A stretch of 64,000 nucleotides of DNA, taken from contig OY282376.1 in assembly GCA_958295845.1 (NCBI GenBank), positions 4,043,022-4,107,021 of the forward strand, given 5' to 3'. Both the position numbers and the translations under genes were made by a program. This stretch comes from Caldilineaceae bacterium. GTDB taxonomy: Bacteria > Chloroflexota > Anaerolineae > Caldilineales > Caldilineaceae. Under the pieces are notes generated by a model. The model was not told the origin of the DNA. It worked only from the letters and a program-made list of their open reading frames with translations, and did no database searches. Numbering within the stretch: the stretch's first letter is position 1; each line of letters opens with the position of its first letter. Positions 36,098 to 45,318 of the stretch are shown piece after piece.

Positions 36098-37438
36098 ATG
36101 CACAAGACAAGTCGTCGTCAGTTTCTTAAGGTGGGCGCCGGCCTTGGCGCAGTCACAATGTTGGCAGCCTGCGCGCCGGTCGCAAGCGAAATGGACGCCG
36201 GCAGCGCCGACGCCATGGATGAACCCCTCGACCTCGTCGTCTGGTACCAGGACTGGGACGGCGCCAACCGCATCATGGGTTGGGTCCAGCCCGAGTTTGA
36301 GAAGGACCACGAAAATGTCACCGTCGACCTCCAGGCCATCGGCTACGGCGACCTGCTCAACAAAATGCTGCCTTCAATCGCCTCCGGCACCGAAGGCGAC
36401 GTCATGATGATGTACACCGACTGGGTCGTCGCCACCGACATCACCCGCGTCTTCCTCGACATCACCGACCACGCCGGTGGCGCTGCCGAGCTCGAAGAAA
36501 AAATGTGGCCGGCCGCCTTCCAGGCCGTCGAAGTGCCCGGCAACAAGGTATACTACCTGCCCTGGCTGGCCGGTATCCGCGGCGCCGCTATGACCGTCAA
36601 CACGGTCCACTGCGACGAAGCAGGCGTCGACTACCTTAACTTCGGCACCTACGAAGACGTAATTGATGCCGGCATCGCCATGACGCAGATGAACGACGAG
36701 GGCAAGGTCACTCGCTCAGGTTACTCGATTGCCAGCTCCCAATATCAGTTGCTGTGGACCCTGATCTGGCAGCTGGGCGGGGACTTCTTCGACAGGGAGA
36801 CCGGCACCTGGTCCCACGACAGCGAAGTGGGCGAAGCCGCCGCACAGATCCTGCACGACGTCTACCATGTCCACAAGACCGTCGACTTCGAGCTGTTTAC
36901 CAACGAATACGAGGCCTGCGGCCAGCAGCTCGTCTCGATCTGGGGCAACGGTGCCTGGACCATGAGCGTCCTGACCGACGTGGCCGACGTGCCGGCCGAC
37001 AACATCGTTACGCCGCCCCTCGCAGACGCAGCCGAATATGTCCTCTACCCGCAGCATGTCGCCGGTTACGGACTTTCGAAGCGGTTGGCCGACGACGCCG
37101 CCAAGCTGTCTGCCGCCGTCGACTTTGCCCTGCTCATCGTCAGCAACGGCGCGCTCCTGCAGGCGCTCGACTTCTACTCCGGCGTCGTTCCCTCCAAGGG
37201 CGTTTACAACGATCCCGGCATCGGCGATGTCAAGTACGGCCTCGTCTCCAAGCGCGTCGCCGAGGGCATGTGGCCCCACGCACGCTATCCCCAGGACCAC
37301 GTGGCCCAGCAGGGCCCGGCCGCTGCCGAGTTCGACCGCGCCATGCGCCAGGAAATCAGCATCCAGGAGGCGCTGTCCAACATGGACGCCTACCTGCAGG
37401 AACAGGAAGATCAGGCCCGAGAACGTCTGGCGGCCTGA
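36098..37438 (+). CDS. ABC transporter sugar-binding lipoprotein (operon 1)
   Basis: A 446-aa family-1 extracellular solute-binding protein. The twin-arginine signal SRRQFLK is followed by a lipobox ending LAAC (Cys about 25), so it is a Tat-exported, lipid-anchored receptor. The mature start DLVVWYQDWDGANRIMGWV and the region GYGDLLNKMLPSIASGTEGD match sugar-binding proteins. AGGAGGAAAAG precedes the ATG. It is about half identical by eye to the binding protein at 55600. Two permease genes follow, completing an importer except for the ATPase. Ligand unknown, probably a carbohydrate or cyclitol. Confidence 0.92.
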   Translation: MHKTSRRQFLKVGAGLGAVTMLAACAPVASEMDAGSADAMDEPLDLVVWYQDWDGANRIMGWVQPEFEKDHENVTVDLQAIGYGDLLNKMLPSIASGTEGDVMMMYTDWVVATDITRVFLDITDHAGGAAELEEKMWPAAFQAVEVPGNKVYYLPWLAGIRGAAMTVNTVHCDEAGVDYLNFGTYEDVIDAGIAMTQMNDEGKVTRSGYSIASSQYQLLWTLIWQLGGDFFDRETGTWSHDSEVGEAAAQILHDVYHVHKTVDFELFTNEYEACGQQLVSIWGNGAWTMSVLTDVADVPADNIVTPPLADAAEYVLYPQHVAGYGLSKRLADDAAKLSAAVDFALLIVSNGALLQALDFYSGVVPSKGVYNDPGIGDVKYGLVSKRVAEGMWPHARYPQDHVAQQGPAAAEFDRAMRQEISIQEALSNMDAYLQEQEDQARERLAA

Positions 37439-37512
37439 CCTCAAAAAAGACAGTCTGAACGGGCGCCGCGTACATGGGTACGCGGTGCCCGCCAACCAGC
37501 GGAAACAAGAGC

Positions 37513-38460
37513 ATGACTACGTTGCAAGATCACCCCGTCTCCGGTGGTCAATCGTTGCCGCAACTACCCGTCGCCCGCCCTGACAACGTCTGGCGGCGCT
37601 TCAGGCGCGCCAGCCCCTTCGCGCTTATCTACTCCGCCGCCATCTTAATCTTCTATACGATCATCTTCATCATCCCCTTCGGCACCGGCATCTGGCTCGC
37701 CTTCCAGAACTGGGACTTCATCACCACGCCCAAATTCGTTGGCCTGCGCAACTTTGGCAGAGCCTTTACTGATCAATACTTCTGGTGGGCTCTGCAGAAG
37801 ACTTTGCTGTTTTCGGTGGTTGAGATCGCCCTCGGCTTGACGCTCGCGCTCCTGTTCGCGCTCGCCTTGAGCCAGATCCTCGGCAAATGGCAGAACATTT
37901 ATCTCTCGCTCTACTACTTGCCCGTGATCACACCGCTGGTAGTCTCGCTCTATCTGTGGCGCTGGCTGTACCGGCCCACCGGCGGCGCCTTCAACACGCT
38001 ACTGAGCAGCGTCGGCCTGCCCGAGCAACCATTCCTGGCCAGCCCGCAGCAGGCGCTGTGGGCCATCACCGCCGTGATCATCTGGGCGCATCTGGGCACC
38101 GGCATCGTCCTCTTTCTGGCCGGCATCAACGACGTGCCCGAAAGCCTGTTCGAGGCCGCCCGTCTTGACGGCGCCGGTTTCTGGCAGTCCTTCTTCAAAA
38201 TAACCATGCCTCTGATTCGCCCCGTACTCGTCTATCAGATGGTGGTCAGCGTGATCGGGACCGTGCAGATGTTCGAGGCGTTCTTCCTCATACCGGGACC
38301 CGGTTTCAGCACCCGCACCCTGGCGCTCTACACCTACGAATTGGGCTTCCGCGCCCTCAATCTGGGCTACGGCGCCGCCGTCTCACTGATAATATTCGTA
38401 ATGCTATTGGGCGCGACCGTCTTCCAACTCCGCCGCTGGCAAATCCAATGGGAACACTAA
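37513..38460 (+). CDS. sugar ABC transporter permease, MalF/UgpA type (operon 1)
   Basis: A 315-aa inner-membrane permease with six main segments. The ATPase-contacting EAA loop reads EAARLDGAGFWQSFFKITMP. LFYTIIFIIP-like first segments and a conserved ENF/GLRNFGRAF stretch after TM1 fit the MalF class. The start at 37513 is favoured over an in-frame ATG 13 codons earlier, since the intervening peptide is unlike the family. It lies 6 nt upstream of its partner permease. Confidence 0.92.
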   Translation: MTTLQDHPVSGGQSLPQLPVARPDNVWRRFRRASPFALIYSAAILIFYTIIFIIPFGTGIWLAFQNWDFITTPKFVGLRNFGRAFTDQYFWWALQKTLLFSVVEIALGLTLALLFALALSQILGKWQNIYLSLYYLPVITPLVVSLYLWRWLYRPTGGAFNTLLSSVGLPEQPFLASPQQALWAITAVIIWAHLGTGIVLFLAGINDVPESLFEAARLDGAGFWQSFFKITMPLIRPVLVYQMVVSVIGTVQMFEAFFLIPGPGFSTRTLALYTYELGFRALNLGYGAAVSLIIFVMLLGATVFQLRRWQIQWEH

Positions 38461-38466
38461 GAACTG

Positions 38467-39360
38467 ATGGCTGGAACCGCTGAAACCACCCGACTGCACA
38501 CACCCTTATCCCCCTTCCAGCGCTGGATAGTTTCGGGCAAGTGGACCAAGACTGTCGTCTTCCTCATCCTGGCGTTCTTCAGCTTCGCCATGTTCTACCC
38601 CTTCATCTGGCTCCTCTTCTCCTCCTTCAAGACCGGCGCCGACATCTTGAGCCTGCCCGTCACCCTCCTGCCCAAACGGTGGACCCTGGACGCCTATCTC
38701 ATGGTGATGGACCCCACCCGCGCCAACCTGCCCATCGCCTACGTCAACAGCATCATCGTCACCTCCGGCACCGTCATCAGCGTCCTCATCACAGCATCGA
38801 TGGGCGGCTTCATCTTCGCCCGCCTCGAGTTCCCCGGCCGCGACTACCTCTTCTATTTCGTACTCTCCACCACCATGGTCCCCTTCCTTACCCTGCTGAT
38901 CCCGCTCTACATCGTCATGCGCGAGCTCAACCTGCTCAACAGCCTCTGGGGTGTATGGGTGCCCAGTATGTTCTCCTCTTTCGGCATTTTTCTCTGCCGC
39001 CAATTCGTCTACGGCATCCCCCGCGAACTATATGACGCCGCCAAGATCGACGGCAGCGGCGACTTCGGCATCTATCGCAACATCATCCTGCCCCTGACCA
39101 AGCCCATCCTCTCCGCCCTCGCCATCTTCGTCTTCCTCGGCGCCTTCAACGCCTACCTCTGGCCCCTCGTCATCCTCAACGAAGAAAAAAAGCTCACTCT
39201 CCCCCTCATCATCGCCCGCATGGCCAACCGCTTCGGCGGCACCGACTACCAGGCCGTCATGGCCGGCTCCGTACTCGTCTCCATCCCGCCCCTCATCGTC
39301 TTCCTCATCTTCCAGAAAAACTTCGTCCGCGGCATCGCCCTCACCGGCCTCAAAGGCTGA
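38467..39360 (+). CDS. sugar ABC transporter permease, MalG/UgpE type (operon 1)
   Basis: A 297-aa partner permease with six segments. The EAA loop is ELYDAAKIDGSGDFGIYRNI, with the conserved G at the turn. MFYPFIWLLFSSFKTGADI at the start and GIALTGLKG at the end are typical. It begins 6 nt after the MalF-type gene stop. No ATP-binding subunit follows; the next gene is a small minus-strand membrane protein. The importer must use a shared MsmK-like ATPase encoded elsewhere (known for this family, inferred here). Confidence 0.92.
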   Translation: MAGTAETTRLHTPLSPFQRWIVSGKWTKTVVFLILAFFSFAMFYPFIWLLFSSFKTGADILSLPVTLLPKRWTLDAYLMVMDPTRANLPIAYVNSIIVTSGTVISVLITASMGGFIFARLEFPGRDYLFYFVLSTTMVPFLTLLIPLYIVMRELNLLNSLWGVWVPSMFSSFGIFLCRQFVYGIPRELYDAAKIDGSGDFGIYRNIILPLTKPILSALAIFVFLGAFNAYLWPLVILNEEKKLTLPLIIARMANRFGGTDYQAVMAGSVLVSIPPLIVFLIFQKNFVRGIALTGLKG

Positions 39361-39418
39361 CTGCCGCCCAAGCCCCCAACCTCGCCGCTGACCACTACAG
39401 TTCCGCGCCCGATCCACG

Positions 39419-39697
39419 TCAAAAGGATTCGGCAGAACCAAATATAATCTCAGCGTACTCGCGTTTGATCTGCACCTCCGTGAATTCGTTGCCTTGCCTG
39501 TTTCTGAATCCAAACCGATTCAGAAAAAGTGCAATATAGCCATGACCAGCCCCTTCATCCGACAGCTGCTGAATGATTCGTCTCCGTTCCCTTGTTTGCC
39601 TTTCATACTGCGCCCTCGCCCGCCTTGCTCCGTAGTTCAGAACTGCAACTGCTGCGGCCAAGGCCAGAATCATGCCTGCAATTCCGTACAACTCCAC
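39419..39697 (-). CDS. small membrane protein with recombinase-like helical tail
   Basis: A 92-aa protein from a GTG start with AAAGGAG 7 nt upstream. Residues 5-22 form one membrane segment (GIAGMILALAAAVAVLNYG), followed by an Arg-rich helix (ARRARAQYERQTRERRR). The C-terminal part, YIALFLNRFGFRNRQGNEFT and on, resembles the small helical module of serine recombinases that reads LNxxGxxTRxGxxxT. No catalytic domain is present, so it is probably not a recombinase. Function unknown. Confidence 0.6.
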   Translation of the reverse strand: MELYGIAGMILALAAAVAVLNYGARRARAQYERQTRERRRIIQQLSDEGAGHGYIALFLNRFGFRNRQGNEFTEVQIKREYAEIIFGSAESF

Positions 39698-40486
39698 AAT
39701 GAAGCTCCTTTATCGGAGTATCACTTCACCCGGTTGCCACTCGTTCCTCGTGTTCTACGCTAGACGTATGCGAGTTGGCTACGGGTTAACGCTCGCGCGC
39801 ACAAGGGGCGAACCGGGGCGGAGGATCTGTCCAAGGGAAGAGGCAATATGGCCCCCCGAGAAAGGCCTCTCCTGACCTCTGCAAGCCTCTGTTCAGAGGT
39901 AGTCAATAATCACGTCCCTGCGATTCGGTTTTGGGAGCCTCCCGCACAGTCCCAAGCGAGCATGCAGCCAGTGACCCTCTCTTGACTGGGCATTGCATAC
40001 AACACGCCGGACCAGACAGACGTAATAGCGGGGAACTTCAGTCGCGTTTTCGGACCGTCTAGGCACAAGGCAAGGACCAGTACGACCACGAAAAGTCCTG
40101 TGCTCCCGGCTTCGTCCTCGAACACAGGTACCCGACTGATTGCCCTAACCTGCGAGCCTCTGCACAGAGACAGACTGTCGAATCTTCCAAAAAGCTTTTG
40201 TCACGCCATATGACGTGGCATTTTCAAGCAGTTATGTTGTATAGTCACTGAAATAAGCCTCCCGGTAGAGGCAGGGGATACATCCCTCCAATTGTATAGC
40301 AATTTGGGTGACAATTCAGTGACAAGAGGGGATTTTCGATAACAGTTCGATGTCAATAGTCGTACAAGAATAGTTCGAGAGACCAGCGTTACTTGGACAG
40401 CATCAGTTCAATTCTTGCTAACCATCGCAACGTGGTCAGTCTTGCCTCCGCGTCCAGATCTTGAGTCAGAAGGAAGATCCTGATTG
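39698..40486. other. 789-bp intergenic region before the sensor kinase
   Basis: No supported gene. It includes an imperfect palindrome CACGCCATATGACGTGG (40203-40219) shortly before a GTATAGTCACTG/GTGACAATTCAGTGAC-type pair (about 40240-40325). These could be a regulator-binding region for the downstream kinase gene. No clear -35/-10 pair was found. Confidence 0.4.
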
Positions 40487-43207
40487 ATGAATCGCCACCA
40501 CCGCGGGCAGATGGAGGAGACCCGGCAAAGTCGCCTGGCTGTTTTCAACAAATCCGTCCTACGCTTAAAAGAGAACATAGACCTGGAAAGCGTGCTCCAG
40601 GAAATGGTAGACGGCGCGCGGGCGCTGACGAACGCCCGCTACGCATTAATCACGGTTCTTACCGATACGCCGCGCGATTTCAGGGTCAGATGGACGCCCG
40701 CGCAGGAAAAGTTTCCTAACAGATTCAACGCTTCCCGCAACGCCTTCCCCAAAGCCTCCCCCTACACGATATCTGGCCTTGTTCCGGGCCAACGCTACAA
40801 AGTACAGATGCGCGCCCGCTACGAAGGCTATTCCGGCGACTGGACCGAAATTGTTGAGGCTTCGGTCGCATCGGCTGAGGCCGGGGCCACCGCCGCAGAC
40901 AGAGGGATTTCAACGACCGCGCCGGAAGAAACACCATCCATTAATGTTGTCAACGCGTTAACAGTGGAGAGCAATCAACCGGGCCAACTCACGGTTTCGT
41001 GGGACGCGCCGGACGATACGGAGCTGGCACATCTCCTCATCACCAGCGGGATGAGTTCCGCAGAGCATCAGCAGATCGAAGAGAAACCAGAAAAGACGAA
41101 GTTCTTCGCAAGCCTGCACAAGCTCTCCGAGCCGCTCATAGTTACAAACTTCCGCAACCGCGATCCGGCTGAAGACCTCTCTGGACTTCGACTTCTACCC
41201 GCGAAATCCTTCCTGGCCGCCCCCATTCGCCACCAGGGGGTCGGCATTGGCAGCATCTCCCTCGCCAGGGAGTCAGACGAACCGGAGTTCAATAAAGAAG
41301 AAGAAGAGATCCTTAACCTGTTTGCCTCCCTGGCAGCCGTGGCTATCACCAACTCTCGCCGCAACAAGGAGGAACAGCAGGCCAGGGATAGACTAATGGC
41401 GGTGATAGACAACTCGCCTGTGGGCGTCGTCGTTTTCAAAACTTTGATGCGAGTCCCGGTTTCGCTCAACCGGGAAGCCGCGAGAATCTTTCAAAGCCTC
41501 GACCCGTCGAGTCTTTTGACGTTAAGTAATCTGAATGCCTTGACCGTTCGCGCGACCGACGGAAGTGTAATGCCGCTAAGGGAGTTTGCATTTACAAGAA
41601 TTCGGAAGGAAAGCGATGCGCTGCTGGCAGAAGAGTTGGTTCTGTCAGTGCCCGGTGGTCGGTCGAAAACCGTCCTGGTAAACGCTTCCCCGATGCACGT
41701 GGAGCATGACGAAGATAGGCTCGTAGTCGCTACCATCCAGGACATGACTTCGCACGAAGAGTTGGAAAAACTGCGGGCCGAATTCCTCGGAATGGTTAGC
41801 CACGAACTGCGGTCGCCTTTGACCTCCATTAAGGGTTCCGCCGTCACGCTGCGAGAATCTTTGGACTCCCTGGAACCCTCCGAGATGGCCCAGTTTGTCG
41901 ACATTATCGAAAAACAGGCCAACCGAATGCGCGATCTGATAAGCGAACTCCTCGACGTTGCACGCATCGAGACCGGTACGCTTTCCGTCGCGCCCGAACC
42001 GCAGGATATGGTCCTCTTAGTTGAAGAATCCAGAAAAACGCTTCCGAGCCGGGGAGGGCGGGACAATGTTTCCCTTTACCTGGAAACAGACCTGCCCATG
42101 GTGATGGCGGACAAACGACGCACTGTCCAGGTCCTGGAAAACCTTCTCTCTAACGCCGCCAATTACTCGCACGAGCTTTCCGTCATCCACGTAAGCGCCG
42201 CGCTGCGTGATGGCCATGTCGCGATTACTGTGGCTGACGAGGGTCGCGGCGTGGCGCCGGAACGTATTCCGCACCTGTTTCAAAAGTTCGCCAGGATAGG
42301 CGGCAAGGAGGGGGAGCGGGAAATCTACGGCTCAGGCCTCGGCCTTGCCATCTGCAAAGGTATCGTCGAAGCCCACGGCGGCCGGATCTGGGCCGAAAGT
42401 GCCGGACTAGGCAAGGGAACACAGTTTACCTTTACGCTGCCCATCGTCAACAAGGCTGTGGGTAACACGGCCCGTAGTCTCTCCTCGCCATCCAAAAAGT
42501 CAGGGTCCTCGCTGCGAGAGCCGGTGCGCATTCTCGCCGTGGACGACGATCCGCATTCACTCATGTACCTGCGCAATGTCCTCTCCGGTGCCGGCTACGT
42601 CCCTATCACCACAGGCAGCCCCAGAGAAGTACTCAATATTGTCAGGTCAGACAATCCCCATCTGGTGATACTGGACCTCCTGTTGCCCGGTTTCGACGGC
42701 ATCGAACTGATGAAGCGCATCCTGACGACCGCCGAGCTGCCGGTCATCTTCCTGTCCGCCTACGGCAGTGACGAAGTCATAGCCAGTGCTCTGGAGTCCG
42801 GAGCTGCCGACTATATGGTAAAACCCTTCTCCCCCACCGAACTTGTCGCCAGAGTAAGGACAGCCTTACGCAGGCGACTAGCGCCTGCGCACAACGTGCC
42901 TTCAGAACCATTCGTACAGGGTGACCTGATATTCGACTACGCCGAACGCAGAGTGAGCGTCTCCGGACGCCCCATCCAGCTGACCCTCACCGAATACAAT
43001 CTTCTCTATGCGCTTTCGACCAGTGCCGGCCGAGTGCTGACCCACGCTGAACTGCTGCAGCAAGTGTGGAAGATGGATCACTCCAGCGACAGAAGCGTAG
43101 TCCGCACCTATGTTGGAAGGCTCCGCCGCAAGTTAGGAGATTCAGCCAACAGCCCCACCTACATCTTCGCCGAGCCCCGTGTCGGCTACCGCATGCCTAA
43201 AGAGTGA
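40487..43207 (+). CDS. sensor histidine kinase fused to OmpR-type response regulator, GAF domain split by an Fn3 cassette
   Basis: A 906-aa one-polypeptide two-component system. Order: GAF domain (about 28-305), interrupted by an Fn3-like insert (62-178); PAS-like domain (about 310-420); HisKA with SHELRSPLTSIKG (His439); HATPase with EGRGVAPERIPHLF and GSGLGLAICKGIVEAHGG. A receiver domain follows (ILAVDDDPHS, phospho-Asp730 in LDLLLPGFDG, Lys in MVKPFSPTE). A winged helix (about 815-906) ends in RTYVGRLRRKLGD. No membrane segment or signal peptide is seen, so it is a soluble sensor. A TTG just before the ATG gives an alternative start. Having the DNA-binding output on the kinase is unusual; after autophosphorylation it should act directly on promoters. 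Target genes unknown. Confidence 0.88.
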   Translation: MNRHHRGQMEETRQSRLAVFNKSVLRLKENIDLESVLQEMVDGARALTNARYALITVLTDTPRDFRVRWTPAQEKFPNRFNASRNAFPKASPYTISGLVPGQRYKVQMRARYEGYSGDWTEIVEASVASAEAGATAADRGISTTAPEETPSINVVNALTVESNQPGQLTVSWDAPDDTELAHLLITSGMSSAEHQQIEEKPEKTKFFASLHKLSEPLIVTNFRNRDPAEDLSGLRLLPAKSFLAAPIRHQGVGIGSISLARESDEPEFNKEEEEILNLFASLAAVAITNSRRNKEEQQARDRLMAVIDNSPVGVVVFKTLMRVPVSLNREAARIFQSLDPSSLLTLSNLNALTVRATDGSVMPLREFAFTRIRKESDALLAEELVLSVPGGRSKTVLVNASPMHVEHDEDRLVVATIQDMTSHEELEKLRAEFLGMVSHELRSPLTSIKGSAVTLRESLDSLEPSEMAQFVDIIEKQANRMRDLISELLDVARIETGTLSVAPEPQDMVLLVEESRKTLPSRGGRDNVSLYLETDLPMVMADKRRTVQVLENLLSNAANYSHELSVIHVSAALRDGHVAITVADEGRGVAPERIPHLFQKFARIGGKEGEREIYGSGLGLAICKGIVEAHGGRIWAESAGLGKGTQFTFTLPIVNKAVGNTARSLSSPSKKSGSSLREPVRILAVDDDPHSLMYLRNVLSGAGYVPITTGSPREVLNIVRSDNPHLVILDLLLPGFDGIELMKRILTTAELPVIFLSAYGSDEVIASALESGAADYMVKPFSPTELVARVRTALRRRLAPAHNVPSEPFVQGDLIFDYAERRVSVSGRPIQLTLTEYNLLYALSTSAGRVLTHAELLQQVWKMDHSSDRSVVRTYVGRLRRKLGDSANSPTYIFAEPRVGYRMPKE
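40663..41020 (+). repeat. 351-bp in-frame Fn3-like cassette flanked by 7-bp direct repeats
   Basis: CGATACG occurs at 40663-40669 and 41014-41020, exactly 351 bp apart (117 codons). Removing one repeat plus the intervening DNA restores a continuous GAF sequence, VLTDT joined to ELAHLL. The inserted 117 residues read as the C-terminal part of one fibronectin type III domain (DFRVRWTP, YTISGLVPGQRYKVQMRARY). A linker and the N-terminal strands of another (LTVESNQPGQLTVSWDAPDD) follow, so it is a circularly permuted unit of a tandem Fn3 array. The direct repeat may be a target-site duplication or microhomology. Confidence 0.75.
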
Positions 43208-43573
43208 GACATTGCCTCAGATCGCCTCCGTAGAGACAGGCCCCGCGTCTGCCCCCGCACCCCCTCTGCACCTTACTTGCTCTCGACGTTCCTTCCCAAA
43301 CCCCAGTCCCAAATCAGGTTGAATTAAATCTCAGCGCACTTAACCGCTCAACAACACAAAAAAGCTGCGCCACTTTGCGGCGCAGCTTCATCTCTAACCT
43401 ACTCTGGACTGAATCGGTGAGGCGCGTGCAGTTCCCTACAAAGAATCCCACCTGACGGCCACTAGCATGTGCGTCAACTTAACATAGAGGCAAGCGTAAA
43501 GAAACTTTCCCTCAAGCCACAGTTCTTTCAACATGAAAGCTTCGCCTCTGGCCTGCTCTGCACTGTAGCGCAG
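43208..43573. other. 366-bp intergenic region with terminator
   Basis: It lies between the convergent kinase and small membrane protein genes. It contains the hairpin at 43355-43388; otherwise nothing is recognised. Confidence 0.5.
43355..43388 (-). terminator. rho-independent terminator
   Basis: AAGCTGCGCC (43362-43371) pairs perfectly with GGCGCAGCTT (43379-43388). On the minus strand it is followed by T residues. It should end transcription from the small membrane protein gene at 43574-43897 and may also stop read-through from the kinase gene. Confidence 0.75.
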
Positions 43574-43897
43574 TCAAGCCCCTTTACCAATCAATCTATT
43601 CAAAGGGACGACGAACCATCTTGCCAATGCCGTCCTAAGTGAATCAAGAACCTTGAACGACGTCAGAACAGAGATAACAAAGATAACTTCAAAAGGTATC
43701 AGGTAGAGCACAGCCAACCATATGAATTTGTTCGAAACGATCCCAAATTCAATAAAGAGGATCAACACGATGAGTGCCGCGATTCTCACCGCAGCCTGAG
43801 CCAAAACCCTTCTCTCCCCTGCAGGATAGTTCATCCTCCCCCGCCCTTCCTCTTCGCACAAAAAAGGAGGCAAAGATGTCGTCACTCCTAACAACAC
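43574..43897 (-). CDS. small membrane protein of unknown function
   Basis: A protein of up to 107 aa with two or three hydrophobic segments (AALIVLILFIEFGIV, FIWLAVLYLIPFEVIFVISV) and a basic C-terminus. A GTG start at 43897 has GGAGG about 5 nt upstream. An internal ATG (43834, MNYPAGERR) would give an 87-aa form more like a typical small membrane protein, but GGAGG directly abuts that codon. The terminator at 43355-43388 follows. No family recognised. Confidence 0.55.
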   Translation of the reverse strand: MLLGVTTSLPPFLCEEEGRGRMNYPAGERRVLAQAAVRIAALIVLILFIEFGIVSNKFIWLAVLYLIPFEVIFVISVLTSFKVLDSLRTALARWFVVPLNRLIGKGA

Positions 43898-43992
43898 CCG
43901 TGCCTCCAGATCGTTTCGATCGAAACGCCAGTCCTTTCTTCGGCCGTTTCAGACCAGACAGTACAAAACGGCAACGACCCGCCTGGCGCTAG
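43876..43992 (+). CDS. possible 38-aa peptide
   Basis: AAAAAAGGAGGCAAAG immediately precedes the ATG, about as good a ribosome-binding site as the window has. The frame encodes a 38-aa basic, Pro/Arg-rich peptide (MSSLLTTPVPPDRFDRN to KRQRPAWR) with no membrane segment. It overlaps the 5' end of the divergent membrane protein gene by 22 nt if that gene uses its GTG start. It could be a real small protein, a leader peptide or chance. Confidence 0.3.
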   Translation: MSSLLTTPVPPDRFDRNASPFFGRFRPDSTKRQRPAWR

Positions 43993-44118
43993 AATCGGGA
44001 CTAACTCCAAATGGTAAGCTGTCCCCTCGGCCCCAAATACTAGACCGCGAGCTTTAACACATAACTCAGCAGACCACAAGAGTAGGCACTGTAGTCTCTG
44101 CCCTCCGGGCCCTTCCCG

Positions 44119-44155
44119 ATGCCTGAACGAATCTCTTCGTTCGGGCATGCTTTTG
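44119..44155 (+). terminator. hairpin with T-run
   Basis: GCCTGAACGAA pairs with TTCGTTCGGGC around a TCTC loop (one G-T pair) and is followed on the plus strand by GCATGCTTTTG. It lies immediately beyond the stop of the 43-aa minus-strand gene and may act in both directions. Confidence 0.5.
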
Positions 44156-44287
44156 TCAGCCGCCAAAATAGTGGGCATAGTACATAAAGCCCACGAACAG
44201 AATATACAGTACCGCGGCGGTATAGGTGACGAAATCGTAGAGCGTTCGCTTCCCGTTGTCCGGCTCTCCTCTGTTGAGGTTAATCAT
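44156..44287 (-). CDS. 43-aa single-pass membrane protein
   Basis: This gene is shorter than common ORF cut-offs. An ATG at 44287 is preceded by AAGGAGAAATCGCCC. The peptide starts MINLNRGEPDNGKRTLYDFV, followed by one membrane helix (TYTAAVLYILFVGFMYYAHY) and ends FGG. The hydrophilic N-terminus, single helix and following hairpin make it a convincing small membrane protein. I do not recognise a family. It probably acts as a small accessory subunit or regulator (inference). Confidence 0.65.
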   Translation of the reverse strand: MINLNRGEPDNGKRTLYDFVTYTAAVLYILFVGFMYYAHYFGG

Positions 44288-45152
44288 GGGCGATTTCTCC
44301 TTCCTGTGCTGCACTTACACACAGGTTACGCCACTCTGACAACCGGATCAGTGAGCTTAACCCCAAAACCTGGACCACGAGCTAGGGCGTACAATGGACC
44401 AGATCAACGGGCACATGGAGAGCCAGTTCTACATCCTTGAAACAGCATCGACCCGCAGCAGCCAGCGGATTCCGTGTTATTGACCTTGACCTCCTGGTTT
44501 TCTTCAAGAGCCAGCGCGCCAAGATACCCACCAATTCTTCGATTCTCACCCCACTATTTCACATTGACCATCGCTAGGGCAACGCATCGGGCGGCCCGCC
44601 GGCGCCTGCTTCATCACCGCGTTCGCGCCGGCTTGATCTCCTGGGCCGCCACGCCTCCTCGGTGACCTTCTTTCTCCGATAAAAGTGGGTGCGCTCTTTC
44701 GGACCTGAGGGGGCCCTCCACTATCTGGCGGGGAGTACTTGGAATCGTATAATCCACCAGATCGCAATCGCAATAGAATTGAGACGGTAACTATGGCGCC
44801 AATGTCGCCCTCGAGGACAAGCTGGAAAAGCTCGATTCCCAATCGAGTTCTCACAGATCCCGACCGTGAACCAGGCTGCCTGAGCTAGTACGCTGGGCGC
44901 CGCAGCACAATAGCTCTACCCTAACAGAGGCGGCAGGCGGAGTGCAACGATGAAAAACAAGAGAAGCGCTTTCGATGGTAATTGCGTATGCTGTCATGCC
45001 TCCCCCGTCCACACCAGGAACTGCCACGTCTAGGGCCAAGCTTGAACTTTAGTCCTCGCCATACCACCCAAAATAACTCTAATTCACGAAAACACCAGCC
45101 CAGACCAACCCGTGATACAATCCAACTCACCAACCCAACCCATCCCGCCACC
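44288..45152. other. 865-bp region without supported genes
   Basis: Open frames on both strands here lack ribosome-binding sites and coding character. I see no repeats, RNA structure or mobile-element signature. The region may be degraded sequence. Confidence 0.4.
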
Positions 45153-45318
45153 ATGCACTACTTCCTGGAACTCCTGGAATACGCCGAATTCATAGTCCTG
45201 GCCCCCCATCCTGATCTTCTGGTGGCTGATCACCAGCAGCACACCATGGAGACGCAGGAAGGAACTGCGAAAAAAGCTTAAGCAACGCCTGTCCCCCAAA
45301 GACCAGAACCGACCGTGA
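45153..45318 (+). pseudogene. small membrane protein gene with +1 frameshift at a C6 run
   Basis: From ATG 45153 the frame gives MHYFLELLEYAEFIVLAP. At GCCCCCC (45201-45207) it loses sense, while the next frame (+1) continues ILIFWWLITSSTPWRRRKEL and a basic tail to TGA 45316-45318. Joined, the two halves form a 54-aa single-pass protein with a membrane helix and strongly basic cytoplasmic tail. The TGA overlaps the GTG of the next small gene. The shift could be a mutation, a sequencing error, or programmed or phase-variable slippage in the C run. Confidence 0.5.
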
